From NCBI GenBank assembly GCA_007280935.1, contig QYQK01000035.1, positions 1 through 42,727 of the forward strand: a stretch of DNA of 42,727 bases. The letters run 5' to 3'. The DNA comes from Opitutales bacterium (GTDB taxonomy: Bacteria > Verrucomicrobiota > Verrucomicrobiia > Opitutales > UBA953). Positions within the stretch are counted from its first letter, which is position 1, and each line of letters opens with the position of its first letter. This document shows, one piece after another, positions 1 through 8,121 of the stretch. The notes below the pieces were generated by a model that searched no databases, had not been told where the DNA came from, and worked only from the letters and a program-made list of their open reading frames with translations. Both the position numbers and the translations under genes were made by a program.

Positions 1-55
1 GAGCCGTCACCACGAACCCCTGCGTTACCGCCGAATCATGGGGAGGAAAACTCAT
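1..55 (-). CDS. possible 5' end of a gene cut by the left edge
   Basis: An ATG on the minus strand at 55 opens a frame with no stop to the window edge (18 codons, starting MSFPPHDSAV). It would diverge from the hydrolase gene on the right. There is too little sequence to recognise a family, and an 18-codon open frame can occur by chance, so this is only a candidate. The rest of 56-206 shows no gene and probably holds the promoter region of the hydrolase. Confidence 0.25.
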   Translation of the reverse strand, partial: MSFPPHDSAVTQGFVVTA

Positions 56-206
56 GCACGCGGAATGGCGGGGCTACCAATCATCTTCCGCTCAACCTAT
101 GACGCGAAAATGATTGGGCAAGACCAGACCCAATCGCCGAGGTTTAGTTTGCTCACTGTGGTTTATCGGAAATTATCAAATCAAGCCCGCCCCGCCTACT
201 CTAACC

Positions 207-1499
207 ATGCACCTTATCCGCTGGTCGCTCACCACCGTCCTACTGACGCTTAGCCTTCATGCCTCCGCCGGGCTACCCGCGGGCTGGAGCGAGATCTCGC
301 CCCGAGATGAAATCCGGCCGGTCTTCGCCTACGACGAAAAGGCCTCCGCCTTCTCCATCGTCCATGATGACCGGCAAGGCCTGGACGGTTGGTTCCAGAA
401 AACCTTTCCTGTCACCGGCGGCGACTTCGTAAAGTTTTCAGCCCTACGCAAAACACAGGATGTCGAAAACCCCCGCCATAGCGGACTGTCTCGGGTCGTC
501 TGGAAGGATGCCAAAGGCAAAGCCGTCGCCTCCGACACGCCGGGTGCGAGCGCCGAACCAGAACATCCGATGGACGGCACGACGAATGGCCAAGGCCGCA
601 CCTTGATTTCAGGCATCTACCACGTGCCAGCGAAAGCCACGCAAGCAATCATCGAGCTACACCTCCAGCACGCGCCGAAGGGACGCGTCGAATGGAGCGA
701 GGTTGTCTTCGAAAAAACCTCGGCTCCCGTGGCCCGCAAAGTACGACTCGCGACGGTGCAGTACGTTCCGACCGGCAAATCGCCGCGACAGAACTGCGAA
801 GAATACGCCCCAATGATCGCCGAGGCCGCCAAGCAGAAGGCCGACCTCATCGTACTCGGAGAAACCGTCCCTTACGTCCATACCAAGCTATCCCCGGCCG
901 AATCTGCTGAGCCTATTCCCGGTCCGACGACAGAATATTTCAGCGACCTCGCCGCCAAGCTTTCCATTCATATCGCCCTGAGCCTTTACGAACGCGAAGG
1001 CCATCTGGTCTACAATACCGCCGTACTCTTGAGCCCAGAAGGCAAACTGATCGGGAAGTATCGCAAGGTCTGCCTACCACACGGCGAGGTCGAAAAAGGC
1101 GTGGCGCCAGGCGCAGACTATCCTGTCTTTGACACAAAGTTCGGCAAAGTCGGCCTGATGATCTGCTACGACGGCTTCTATCCCGAAGTTGCACGTGCGC
1201 TGACCGCCAACGGTGCCGAGGTCATCGCGTGGCCGGTCTGGGGCTGCGATCCCCTGCTCGCTCGTGCTCGCGCCTGCGAAAACCGCGTCTTCATCGTGAG
1301 CAGCACTTTCACCGACCCAAAAAGCAACTGGATGATTTCCGCCGTCATCAATCGCACCGGGAAGGTCTTAGCCCAGGCGAAGGAAAGCGGCAGCATCGTC
1401 GTCTCCGAAGTCGATCTAGCCGAAGCGAACGTAGGCCCCTATAATCTCGGGGATTTCCACGCCATCGTCCAACGGCACCGCCCGGGAGCGCCGAAGTAA
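207..1499 (+). CDS. exported carbon-nitrogen hydrolase (nitrilase superfamily)
   Basis: The protein (430 aa from the ATG at 207) should hydrolyse a non-peptide C-N bond (amide or nitrile), substrate unknown. A signal peptide covers about residues 1-21, ending in ASA, so it acts outside the cytoplasm. Residues 25-175 form a beta-rich N-terminal region that is not part of the catalytic fold and may bind carbohydrate or another ligand. The nitrilase domain runs from about 178 to 425 with the expected Glu-Lys-Cys triad: E219 in LGET, K287 in KYRKVCLPHGE and C320 in MICYDG. The frame is open further upstream to 114, but only the ATG at 207 puts the hydrophobic signal at the N terminus. It stands alone; the next gene converges on it. 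Confidence 0.85.
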   Translation: MHLIRWSLTTVLLTLSLHASAGLPAGWSEISPRDEIRPVFAYDEKASAFSIVHDDRQGLDGWFQKTFPVTGGDFVKFSALRKTQDVENPRHSGLSRVVWKDAKGKAVASDTPGASAEPEHPMDGTTNGQGRTLISGIYHVPAKATQAIIELHLQHAPKGRVEWSEVVFEKTSAPVARKVRLATVQYVPTGKSPRQNCEEYAPMIAEAAKQKADLIVLGETVPYVHTKLSPAESAEPIPGPTTEYFSDLAAKLSIHIALSLYEREGHLVYNTAVLLSPEGKLIGKYRKVCLPHGEVEKGVAPGADYPVFDTKFGKVGLMICYDGFYPEVARALTANGAEVIAWPVWGCDPLLARARACENRVFIVSSTFTDPKSNWMISAVINRTGKVLAQAKESGSIVVSEVDLAEANVGPYNLGDFHAIVQRHRPGAPK

Positions 1500-1507
1500 G
1501 CCCGAGG

Positions 1508-2323
1508 CTAGGCGAGCTCCGTCAAAATCGCATCCCAGAGTGCGATCCGTGACTCAATGGCGGCGACGGCCGCTTCGGCCGCTTCAGCCCATTTGCGATC
1601 GTCGTCACCGCAGAGTAGCTCGACCATGCGAAGCGAGATGGCGCCATGGTGGCCGCCGTCGACCTCGATGTGTCGTTCCAGATAATAACGGAAGGTATCG
1701 AGCTTACCTGGGTATTCATGGCTGAGTCGCGTGACCAGTTCGGTGAACATGTCTGGAATCAAGTCTTCTCGCCCAAAGGTGAAAGCCGCGGCGACCTCGT
1801 GCGATTTGCCGTTCGCCGCCAGGGCGAAGGTCGCGCCGGAGAAAGCGGCGGCACCGGACGGAACGCCGGCGGAGACCAGCGCGGCGGCGGTCGAGCCACC
1901 CGCGCGGACGGACGCGAGTGCCTTATCCACCGCGGCCGTATCGGAGCCAGCCTCATGCATCGCCCGCAGATAGAGATCGAAGTGCGCGATCCGCCCACCG
2001 CGCGGGTCGACGTCGGATTCCTCGCCGCAGACGATTTCATTGATCAGGAAACGCACCTCGGCGTCGCCGACCGGGACCCAAGGCACGGTCACGCAGGTAA
2101 GGTCGCGCTGGAGCCGCTTCAACAATGACATGAAATCCCAGACCGCAAAGACATGCGAACGCATGAAGGTGCGCACGTCGTCGAGCGAGGCCATGCGCGC
2201 ATAGAGCGGATGAACAAGCAAGCGTTGGCGGGCAGGCGCAATGCGGGAGCGGATGATGTCGAGGCGTGGCACCTCCCCTAAATTAACAGATTCCGCACAA
2301 AAGCAAGTGGGGGAATCACTCAT
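1508..2323 (-). CDS. DUF3050-like (heme-oxygenase-fold) protein
   Basis: A protein of 271 aa from the ATG at 2323; the frame is open 14 codons further upstream but MSDSPTCF is the more natural start. The sequence is helical and resembles the DUF3050 family, placed in the heme oxygenase / TenA-like superfamily. Motifs that fit are an early HPLYARM segment, FMRSHVFAVWDFMSLLKRLQ, an acidic EIVCGEESDVD stretch and YYLERHIEVDGGHHG near residue 225. The His and Glu residues in these segments could bind a metal or a cofactor, but no function is established for the family, and I do not assign one. It lies alone, between the convergent hydrolase and a divergent small membrane protein whose start is only 45 bases away, so the two share a promoter region. 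Confidence 0.65.
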   Translation of the reverse strand: MSDSPTCFCAESVNLGEVPRLDIIRSRIAPARQRLLVHPLYARMASLDDVRTFMRSHVFAVWDFMSLLKRLQRDLTCVTVPWVPVGDAEVRFLINEIVCGEESDVDPRGGRIAHFDLYLRAMHEAGSDTAAVDKALASVRAGGSTAAALVSAGVPSGAAAFSGATFALAANGKSHEVAAAFTFGREDLIPDMFTELVTRLSHEYPGKLDTFRYYLERHIEVDGGHHGAISLRMVELLCGDDDRKWAEAAEAAVAAIESRIALWDAILTELA

Positions 2324-2368
2324 GATTTTTCGCCTTCCATTAAGTCGTCGCCCTTTTAATCTCACGGG

Positions 2369-2689
2369 ATGAGAGACAGCCCAAGCGTGGAAAAAATCCT
2401 GGCCGAAAACCTTTCTCCTTCGGAGCAGTGGGAGTATAAGTTTTTCAAGCCCTTGGTATGGGGCGCCTCGCTTTCTTACGTGGTCCTTTCGGTCTTCATC
2501 ATATTTTTCTGCAACAAGGAATATTTCTTTTTCTTGCTCCTCTCATTGATACCCGTCAGCTCCCTCTTGTGCGGCCTAGCGATCAGACGCCTGTGCGACC
2601 GACACCATGCCATCGCCAGGAAAGCCCTGGCCAACCTGAAAGCCAAGCACGCTACAGAAGCCGGAATGACTCCTACTTCGCCCGCTTGA
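2369..2689 (+). CDS. small two-helix membrane protein, unknown
   Basis: A 106-aa protein with two hydrophobic segments, about residues 28-48 (VWGASLSYVVLSVFIIFF) and 52-72 (FFFLLLSLIPVSSLLCGLAI), joined by a tight turn. A charged N-terminal region (EKILAENLSPSEQWEYKFF) and a basic C-terminal tail (RRLCDRHHAIARKAL) would both face the cytoplasm. I recognise no family. Its 3' end overlaps the convergent trmL gene by 17 bases. That it is a real gene rests on the membrane pattern, the ATG start and the absence of a better frame. Confidence 0.55.
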   Translation: MRDSPSVEKILAENLSPSEQWEYKFFKPLVWGASLSYVVLSVFIIFFCNKEYFFFLLLSLIPVSSLLCGLAIRRLCDRHHAIARKALANLKAKHATEAGMTPTSPA

Positions 2690-3146
2690 TCTGACGGAGC
2701 GCCTCGTAAGTCGCGATTCCGCAGGCGGTCGAGAGATTCAACGAACGTGTCTTGTCGTTGAAGTGCGGGATTTTCACTTCGCGATCCGCGCCGAACCAGG
2801 CGTGGATCTCGTCGGGCGTACCGGAGCCTTCGTTGCCGAAGACGAGCCCGTCGCCTTCCTGGAACTGCGCGTCCCATAGCCCGCGCGTCGTCTTGGTAGT
2901 GAAGAGCCAGAGGCGTTCCGGACGTCCGGACGAGGCGAGGAAGGCCTCCCAGTTGTCGTGATGACGGACGTCGAGCTCGTGCCAGTAATCCATGCCGGCG
3001 CGACGCAGCTTGGCGTCGTCGATCTTGAAGCCCAACGGGTGGACGAGGTGTAGCACGCAACCCGTCACGGCGCACATGCGACCGACATTACCCGTGTTAG
3101 GCGGGATTTCCGGACGGAGCAGGACGAGATGCAGGGGCGGCTTCAC
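2673..3146 (-). CDS. trmL: tRNA (cytidine/uridine-34 2'-O)-methyltransferase, TrmL type
   Basis: A SPOUT methyltransferase of 157 aa, the usual length of TrmL, which 2'-O-methylates the wobble base of certain tRNA-Leu using S-adenosylmethionine through a trefoil-knot fold. Visible family motifs are RPEIPPNTGNVGR (about residues 11-23), RRAGMDYWHEL, VFGNEGSGTP (about 102) and the C-terminal knot motif with RSLNLSTACGIATYEALRQ. The start is a GTG at 3146 that overlaps the smpB stop codon (GTGA), so translation is probably coupled to smpB. It is the last gene of the rpoZ-smpB-trmL group. Confidence 0.9.
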   Translation of the reverse strand: MKPPLHLVLLRPEIPPNTGNVGRMCAVTGCVLHLVHPLGFKIDDAKLRRAGMDYWHELDVRHHDNWEAFLASSGRPERLWLFTTKTTRGLWDAQFQEGDGLVFGNEGSGTPDEIHAWFGADREVKIPHFNDKTRSLNLSTACGIATYEALRQIKRAK

Positions 3147-3610
3147 CGGCGGCGGCTCATCGCACGGGAGATCTCGCGCTTGGATTCACGTTCCTTGATG
3201 TCCTGCCGCTTATCGTGCTGCTTCTTGCCCTTGCCCACGGCGAGCAGGCATTTGGCCAGGCCGTGCTTGAAATAAATCTTGAGCGGAACGATCGCATGGC
3301 CTCCGGACTGGATTTCCGCCACGATCTTATCGACCTCGGACTTCTTGAGAAGCAGGGGCCGCGTCCGATAGGTGTCATGGTTATTGTGACTCCCGAAATC
3401 ATATTCCGCGATATGCGCGTGGTAGAGCATCACACCCTTGGGACTGATCTTGATGAAAGCGTCGGCGATATTAGCCCGACCGGCCCGCAAGGCCTTCACC
3501 TCGGTGCCCAGCAAAATCATGCCTGCTTCGTAGGTCTGGCCAATAAAGTAATCCCTGCCAGCCTTAGGATTGCTGACTTCGGGAAGAGTATGCTCTCGGC
3601 GGGCGGCCAT
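3143..3610 (-). CDS. smpB: SsrA-binding protein SmpB
   Basis: SmpB (155 aa) binds tmRNA and brings it to stalled ribosomes for trans-translation. The sequence shows the typical features: NPKAGRDYFIGQTYEAGMIL at the N terminus, GTEVKALRAGRANI with the conserved Glu-Val-Lys, the DFGSHNNHDTYRTRPLLL loop, and a basic disordered tail (KGKKQHDKRQDIKERESKREI) that enters the empty mRNA channel. Length and order match the family. The ATG at 3610 follows rpoZ by 51 bases, and the stop overlaps trmL. No tmRNA gene is visible in this window. Confidence 0.95.
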   Translation of the reverse strand: MAARREHTLPEVSNPKAGRDYFIGQTYEAGMILLGTEVKALRAGRANIADAFIKISPKGVMLYHAHIAEYDFGSHNNHDTYRTRPLLLKKSEVDKIVAEIQSGGHAIVPLKIYFKHGLAKCLLAVGKGKKQHDKRQDIKERESKREISRAMSRRR

Positions 3611-3661
3611 CGGAAACGAAAAGACTACGCGCCGGGAAAACCGGCTGGAGCGGACCGGCGC

Positions 3662-3907
3662 TTAGGTAGGCAGGCGATCTTCGGGACGGAACTCCCAAGT
3701 GATGCGGCCTTCGATGATTTCGCGCAAAGCCACGTCTTCCGGTGAGAGTTTTTCGAAAACGTCGCCCAAGAGGTGGTTAAATTTAGGAGGGATGACGGAA
3801 TAGTCAGCCGTCGCCCGGAGCTGCTTCACGCGCTTGGAGACGACATTGATGAGAATGTTCGCATCTGGGATGACTTTACGGGCTTCCTGGAGGTATTCGT
3901 CGCGCAT
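3662..3907 (-). CDS. rpoZ: RNA polymerase omega subunit (RpoZ-like)
   Basis: An 81-aa protein that fits the omega subunit, which helps fold and hold the beta' subunit. The key segment is ILINVVSKRVKQL (about residues 18-30), matching the family's helix with its Arg/Lys-rich end. It is followed by the acidic/hydrophobic segment ALREIIEGRITWEF near the C terminus, where omega proteins carry a similar AL.EI..GKI pattern. It lacks the long acidic tail of enterobacterial omega. It heads a minus-strand group with smpB and trmL. The start is the ATG at 3907, directly next to a strong inverted repeat (separate entry). A small DUF protein is a less likely alternative. Confidence 0.8.
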   Translation of the reverse strand: MRDEYLQEARKVIPDANILINVVSKRVKQLRATADYSVIPPKFNHLLGDVFEKLSPEDVALREIIEGRITWEFRPEDRLPT

Positions 3908-3933
3908 GGTGGTTTCCCGACTAGGGAACCACC
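3908..3933 (-). promoter_or_regulatory. inverted repeat abutting the rpoZ start codon
   Basis: GGTGGTTTCCC and GGGAACCACC form a 10-bp stem with one bulged T and a 5-base loop, ending at the base just before the rpoZ ATG. It may be an operator, or a hairpin in the mRNA that controls access to the start codon. The pairing is seen directly; the role is inferred. Confidence 0.55.
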
Positions 3934-3934
3934 G

Positions 3935-3962
3935 AACCTAGGGTAGCACCCCCCTCTGGCAA
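3935..3962 (-). promoter_or_regulatory. candidate rpoZ promoter
   Basis: Read on the minus strand, TTGCCA (3962-3957) and TAGGTT (3940-3935) are separated by 16 bases, a passable sigma70-type pair. Transcription would then begin inside or just before the inverted repeat at 3908-3933. The match is partial and no start site is known. Confidence 0.35.
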
Positions 3963-4026
3963 GCGATTTTTGGGGGTAAATTTGCCTTTGCTCTCTCCTT
4001 TAACCGCCAATAACACTCCTTAGCGC

Positions 4027-4428
4027 ATGCAAAACCCGACGCCTTACGGTAAAACCATGAAATCAAAGGGGGGCCTGTTTCGTCTGTTCAACGCTCTTCG
4101 TTACACCTGGGACGGACTTCGGGCAGCGGCCAAACACGAGGAGGCCTTCAAGCAGGAGCTCATGATCGTCATACCCTTGTCAGTCCTCGCGTGGCTCATC
4201 CCTGGCATCAGCTTGCTCGAGCACGCCCTCCTCTTTTCGGTCCTGCAACTCATCCTCATCGTCGAACTCATCAACTCGGCCATCGAAGCGAATACAGATC
4301 ATATTTCGCTCGAGCGCCACCCTTTGGCCAAACGCGCCAAAGACATGGGCAGCGCCGCCGTCTTCCTGACGATTGTGATCGCCGTGGCCATCTGGGGCAC
4401 GGTGCTCTGGCAGCGGTTTGCCAACTAA
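4027..4428 (+). CDS. dgkA: diacylglycerol kinase, DgkA family
   Basis: An integral-membrane lipid kinase of 133 aa that phosphorylates diacylglycerol (or undecaprenol in some bacteria) to recycle lipid. After a short cytoplasmic amphipathic region (FRLFNALRYTWDGLRAAAKHEEAFKQE) come three membrane helices, about residues 48-65, 66-85 and 110-130. The family signature is clear: VELINSAIEANTD (catalytic Glu and metal ligands) followed by RAKDMGSAAVFL. I kept the ATG at 4027; a second ATG at 4057 (MKSKGGLF) is equally possible and would remove 10 residues. It diverges from rpoZ and converges on the EIIA gene, whose stop is 6 bases away. Confidence 0.93.
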   Translation: MQNPTPYGKTMKSKGGLFRLFNALRYTWDGLRAAAKHEEAFKQELMIVIPLSVLAWLIPGISLLEHALLFSVLQLILIVELINSAIEANTDHISLERHPLAKRAKDMGSAAVFLTIVIAVAIWGTVLWQRFAN

Positions 4429-4434
4429 ATAACT

Positions 4435-4986
4435 TTAGGCTTTCGGAGCAGAGTCATCGCTGGCCGACGGCTTGGCACTCAGGCGAAGCATGCGGGCGCG
4501 CGCATCCGGCGACGATTCGTTAAGTGCGACGGTCACCCAATCAAGCAAGCCGTGGCGGACTTCACCGAGCGTCTCGCACTTACGAAGCGATTCGATGCCG
4601 CCCGATGCCGTGATCGCCTTGGCTAACCCGGACATCTCCTTGAGAAAACCGACGCGCTGACAGTCAGGAATCCAGTAGGCTACGACCAAGTGGACGCGGT
4701 TGCCATCCTCCGCGGCGTAATCGATGCCAGAAGCCGACCAACCCAACGCGCAAAATATTTCGGCATTGATGCCTTCGACGCGGGCATGCGGACAGGCTAC
4801 GCCTGGCGCGATGGCGGTGTTGCCGGTCTCCTCGCGAGCGAACATGGCCTCGACCACGCCAGAGTCGTCGGGAATCTCAGGAATAGCTTCGAGCACGCGG
4901 CCCAGGAATTCGAAAGCTCCGCGCTTGGAAGTCTCAGTAAGCTCGAACAGACGGCCGGCTTGGAGGGCCTCAAGAAGGATGCGCAT
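4435..4986 (-). CDS. PTS EIIA-type protein (fructose/nitrogen family)
   Basis: A 183-aa single-domain EIIA protein. It carries the phosphoacceptor context NTAIAPGVACPHARV, with H67 as the likely phosphorylated histidine, in the place of the GIAIPHG motif of PtsN and EIIA-Fru. The C-terminal part (VHLVVAYWIPD, then a helical region) fits the fold. The ATG at 4986 lies 14 bases after the mgtA stop, so the two are probably one transcript; the frame is open upstream into mgtA but that extension has no domain content. No EIIB, EIIC, HPr or EI lies nearby, so a regulatory role like that of PtsN is more likely than sugar uptake. A link to magnesium transport is inferred only from position. Confidence 0.8.
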   Translation of the reverse strand: MRILLEALQAGRLFELTETSKRGAFEFLGRVLEAIPEIPDDSGVVEAMFAREETGNTAIAPGVACPHARVEGINAEIFCALGWSASGIDYAAEDGNRVHLVVAYWIPDCQRVGFLKEMSGLAKAITASGGIESLRKCETLGEVRHGLLDWVTVALNESSPDARARMLRLSAKPSASDDSAPKA

Positions 4987-4999
4987 GGAAGGGTTTGGG

Positions 5000-7642
5000 T
5001 CAGGCGGCCTGAAGGCGCGGACGAGCAATCAAGTGAGCGAGGGTCACGTAGGCAACCGTCATCAGCGCGAGGGCGGCCCAATAGGTCGCACCCAAGGACG
5101 CACCCGCAAGCCCAAGCCCCTTGGTCCAAGGCGAGAAGGTCAGCCAACAAGCGAAGCAGATTGCGGCGCAGGTGGTCAGCGTAAGCTGCCAAGAGGCTCG
5201 GGAACGGATGAAGGGCATCTGCGCCGAACGGATGACGTGCACGACGAGCGTCTGGGTGATGTTCGACTCGATGAACCAGCCGGTATGGAAGAGGATCACG
5301 AACTGAAGCCGGCCGGCCTCATCGAGCTGACCCCAAGCGCCGCCGCAGGCGGCCGGGCAGACCACAAAAAACATTAGCGCGAAGGTGAGATAATCGAAAA
5401 GCGAAGACACCGGACCAAGCCAGACCATGAAACCGCGGATACCGCTGATATTCCACTGACGCGGCTTGGAAATCTGGTCGCTCTCCACCCGGTCGAACGG
5501 AATCGCCGTCTGCGAAAAATCGTAGATGAAATTGTTGAGTAGGATCAGGATCGGGCTGAGCGGCTGGAACGGCAGGAGTATCGCAGCGCCCAAGACCGAG
5601 AACATGTTGCCAAAGTTGGAGGAGGCGCCCATCCGGATATATTTTTCAATATTACAGAAGATGCGCCGGCCCTCATCGATGCCATCAACCAAGACCAGAA
5701 GCGATTTTTCAAGCAGGACGGCGTCGGCGGATTCCTTGGCGACATCGACGGCCGTATCGACGGAGATGCCGACGTCGGCGGCCTTAAGGGCGAGCACGTC
5801 ATTAATCCCGTCGCCCATGAAGCCGACCGTATGCCCTTGGGCCTTGAGCGAACGGATGACCTGCTCCTTCTGCGAGGGCGTCAAGCGGGCCATGATGTCA
5901 GCCTCGAGCACGGCGGCGTCAAAGGTCGTCTTATCCATCGCAGCCAACTGAGCTCCCGTGAGGATGCGCCCCACGGGCATGCCGACATCCGCGCAGACCT
6001 TGCGGGAAACCAGTTCGTTATCACCCGTCAGGATTTTCGCCCGGACGCCACGGGCACGGAGCCCGGCAAGAGCCGTAGCGGCGGTTTCTTTGGGCGGATC
6101 AAAGAAGGCAAGGTAACCGAGCAAGACCAGACTGGCTTCATCGGCCGTGCCGAAAACTTCCTTCGAACGATCGAACTCCCGATAACCAAGCGCGATGACC
6201 CGGAATCCTTGAGAGGAAAGCGAGCGATATTCCTCCATGACTTCGTCCTTGATCAACGGAATCATGGTGTGGATTTCGTCGTCGATCTGATAGCGATCGC
6301 AGACGGAAAGAATTTCTTCCACGGCACCTTTGCAGATCAGCAAGTGGTCGCCTTCGTGGTCGACGACGACCGACATCCGTCGGCGCTGGAAGTCAAAGGG
6401 AATTTCGTCGACCTTACGGCAGCTCCGCTCGACGTCGAGGTCGGTCCGGTTAAGAATCGCACGGTCGAGCAGATTGCGGAGGCCCGTCTGGTAATAGGAA
6501 TTCATCCACGCGTAACGCAGAACGTCTTCGGAGTCGCGGCCGATGACGTCGACATGGCGCTGAAGCACGATATGGTCCTGCGTGAGCGTGCCGGTCTTAT
6601 CCGTACAGAAGATATCCATCGCCCCTAGGTTCTGAATGGCATCAAGCCGTTTCATTACGACCTTGAGCCGGGCGAGCGAACGGGCGCCTTTCGAAAGACA
6701 GGCCGCCAGGATCATCGGCAACATTTCCGGCGTAAGACCGACTGCGACCGTCAGGGAGAAAAGGAAAGCGTCAGTTAAATAACCATTGGGATTTGAGTTA
6801 TGCGTACGCCAGGCGCTGAACCCGAAAGTCAAAGTGACCATCACGAGCATCATGCGGATCATCATCCACACGAACTCGCGAGTCCCGCGCTCGAAGGCCG
6901 TGGCATCCTTACGTTCGACCAGCCGGGCGGACATCGCGCCGAACTGCGTATCGCGGCCGGTGGCGAGCACGAGGGCCTTGGCCGAACCGCTTTGCACATT
7001 GCTCCCCATCAGGCAACCGTTGGGGCACTCTTGGGCGGAAACATCTCCCGTGACCGTCGCCATCACCACACGCTCGACCGGCATGGATTCGCCCGTGAGC
7101 GCCGACTGCGAAAGGAAAAAGTCCTTAGCCTGAATCACGCGGCAATCCGCCGGAATGATTGAACCCGCCGCCAGCACCACGATATCCCCGGGGACGATTT
7201 CGTCGATGGGCACGGTGATTTCGACTCCGTCGCGGATGACATCGCAGGTCGATTTCACCATCGCCTGCAACTTCGCGATCGTCGCGGCGGAGCGGCTTTC
7301 CTGGAAATAAGAAAGGAAGACCGAGAAGAACACCATGCCGCCGACTAGCGTAGTGCTAAGGATACGCTTAGTTTCGTCGTCCTCGAAGATGAACGAGAGT
7401 ACGCAGATCACGATCAGCTGTACGACCAGCGGCTCCTTGAACTTGCGGAGCAATTCGATGATTGGGCGCGGGCGAGGAGCGGTGACCGAATTGGGCCCGA
7501 AAGCTTCCAGACGCTCAGCGACCTCGGCCGCCGTCAGGCCCTCCCGACGTGCGTTTAAGGCGACAAATGCCTCTTCCTCCGGACCACATAGCAATCTGGC
7601 TGTGCGGAGCGGGGCTTCCGCGATGGGCTTCTTTTCGGGCAT
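5000..7642 (-). CDS. mgtA: magnesium-translocating P-type ATPase (MgtA/MgtB type)
   Basis: An inner-membrane P-type (type IIIB) ATPase of 880 aa that imports Mg2+. The N-terminal cation-ATPase region has GLTAAEVAERLEAFGPNSV. Next come the actuator motif TGES (about residues 183-186), the PEGLP-like TPEMLP, the phosphorylation site DKTGT with D348, the KGAVEEIL nucleotide-binding segment, TGD, and the hinge GDGINDVLALKAADVGIS. About ten membrane helices are visible, with NNFIYDFSQTAIPFD in the C-terminal half as in MgtA. Length is close to E. coli MgtA. A TTG would give 7 extra residues from 7663; I prefer the ATG at 7642. The upstream leader to the rpmB terminator is only about 125 bases, and I see no Mg2+ riboswitch in it. 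Confidence 0.93.
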   Translation of the reverse strand: MPEKKPIAEAPLRTARLLCGPEEEAFVALNARREGLTAAEVAERLEAFGPNSVTAPRPRPIIELLRKFKEPLVVQLIVICVLSFIFEDDETKRILSTTLVGGMVFFSVFLSYFQESRSAATIAKLQAMVKSTCDVIRDGVEITVPIDEIVPGDIVVLAAGSIIPADCRVIQAKDFFLSQSALTGESMPVERVVMATVTGDVSAQECPNGCLMGSNVQSGSAKALVLATGRDTQFGAMSARLVERKDATAFERGTREFVWMMIRMMLVMVTLTFGFSAWRTHNSNPNGYLTDAFLFSLTVAVGLTPEMLPMILAACLSKGARSLARLKVVMKRLDAIQNLGAMDIFCTDKTGTLTQDHIVLQRHVDVIGRDSEDVLRYAWMNSYYQTGLRNLLDRAILNRTDLDVERSCRKVDEIPFDFQRRRMSVVVDHEGDHLLICKGAVEEILSVCDRYQIDDEIHTMIPLIKDEVMEEYRSLSSQGFRVIALGYREFDRSKEVFGTADEASLVLLGYLAFFDPPKETAATALAGLRARGVRAKILTGDNELVSRKVCADVGMPVGRILTGAQLAAMDKTTFDAAVLEADIMARLTPSQKEQVIRSLKAQGHTVGFMGDGINDVLALKAADVGISVDTAVDVAKESADAVLLEKSLLVLVDGIDEGRRIFCNIEKYIRMGASSNFGNMFSVLGAAILLPFQPLSPILILLNNFIYDFSQTAIPFDRVESDQISKPRQWNISGIRGFMVWLGPVSSLFDYLTFALMFFVVCPAACGGAWGQLDEAGRLQFVILFHTGWFIESNITQTLVVHVIRSAQMPFIRSRASWQLTLTTCAAICFACWLTFSPWTKGLGLAGASLGATYWAALALMTVAYVTLAHLIARPRLQAA

Positions 7643-7766
7643 GACGACAAAAGAGAGGCTCAAGCGTAGGTAGCGCCTTGTCGACCAGCCAGCCCATACT
7701 CACCGACCTCCCCCACTTTGAGTAGCAAGAGCGTTACGGACAGGTGACCGGCGGAGGCCTAAGGCA

Positions 7767-7791
7767 CAAAAAAACCCGCCAGGTGGCGGGT
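7767..7791 (-). terminator. intrinsic terminator after rpmB
   Basis: On the minus strand ACCCGCC, a 4-base loop and GGCGGGT form a 7-bp GC-rich stem followed by a run of seven T. It lies 29 bases beyond the rpmB stop and separates rpmB from mgtA. Confidence 0.9.
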
Positions 7792-7819
7792 CTCTATTTC
7801 TCCTTTAAGGGGAGGGGTC

Positions 7820-8050
7820 TTAGGCTTTGGTGACGAGACCAGCCTTGATCGCCTTGACGGACACCCATTGACGCTTCACCGAGCCGTTAGGCTGGAGCAC
7901 GCGGATGCGTTGGACGTTAGGACGGAAAACGCGCTTGGTCTGTTTGACCAGCTGGAAGCCAATACCGCCGCTCTTCTTAGATTGGCCGCGGTGAATGATA
8001 CGACGGCCTTTGTGAGGGCGCTTGCCGGTGACGCTGCAGATACGGGACAT
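7820..8050 (-). CDS. rpmB: 50S ribosomal protein bL28
   Basis: A 76-aa, strongly basic protein of the large ribosomal subunit. The N terminus MSRICSVTGKRPHKGRRI and the later RVFRPNVQRIRV and WVSVKAIKAGLV segments are typical of bL28; the family's paired zinc cysteines are not present (one Cys, C5). The frame is open upstream to 8251, but the ATG at 8050 is preceded by a good ribosome-binding site, AAGGAG (8066-8061), 10 bases away, and starts exactly where the family starts. A short palindrome at 8096-8110 (CCGCTTG g CAAGCGG) lies in the gap before it and may mark the end of the aminotransferase transcript or part of the rpmB promoter. The gene ends in its own terminator. Confidence 0.96.
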   Translation of the reverse strand: MSRICSVTGKRPHKGRRIIHRGQSKKSGGIGFQLVKQTKRVFRPNVQRIRVLQPNGSVKRQWVSVKAIKAGLVTKA

Positions 8051-8121
8051 AGTGTTCGAGCTCCTTTTGGAAAGTCGGAGCAAAGGAGTGCTGAGCCGCT
8101 TGGCAAGCGGTAATTGGTCGC

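Noticed and set aside
7643-7766. Possible Mg2+-sensing riboswitch (M-box) before mgtA.
   Set aside because: The leader is too short and shows none of the conserved M-box helices.
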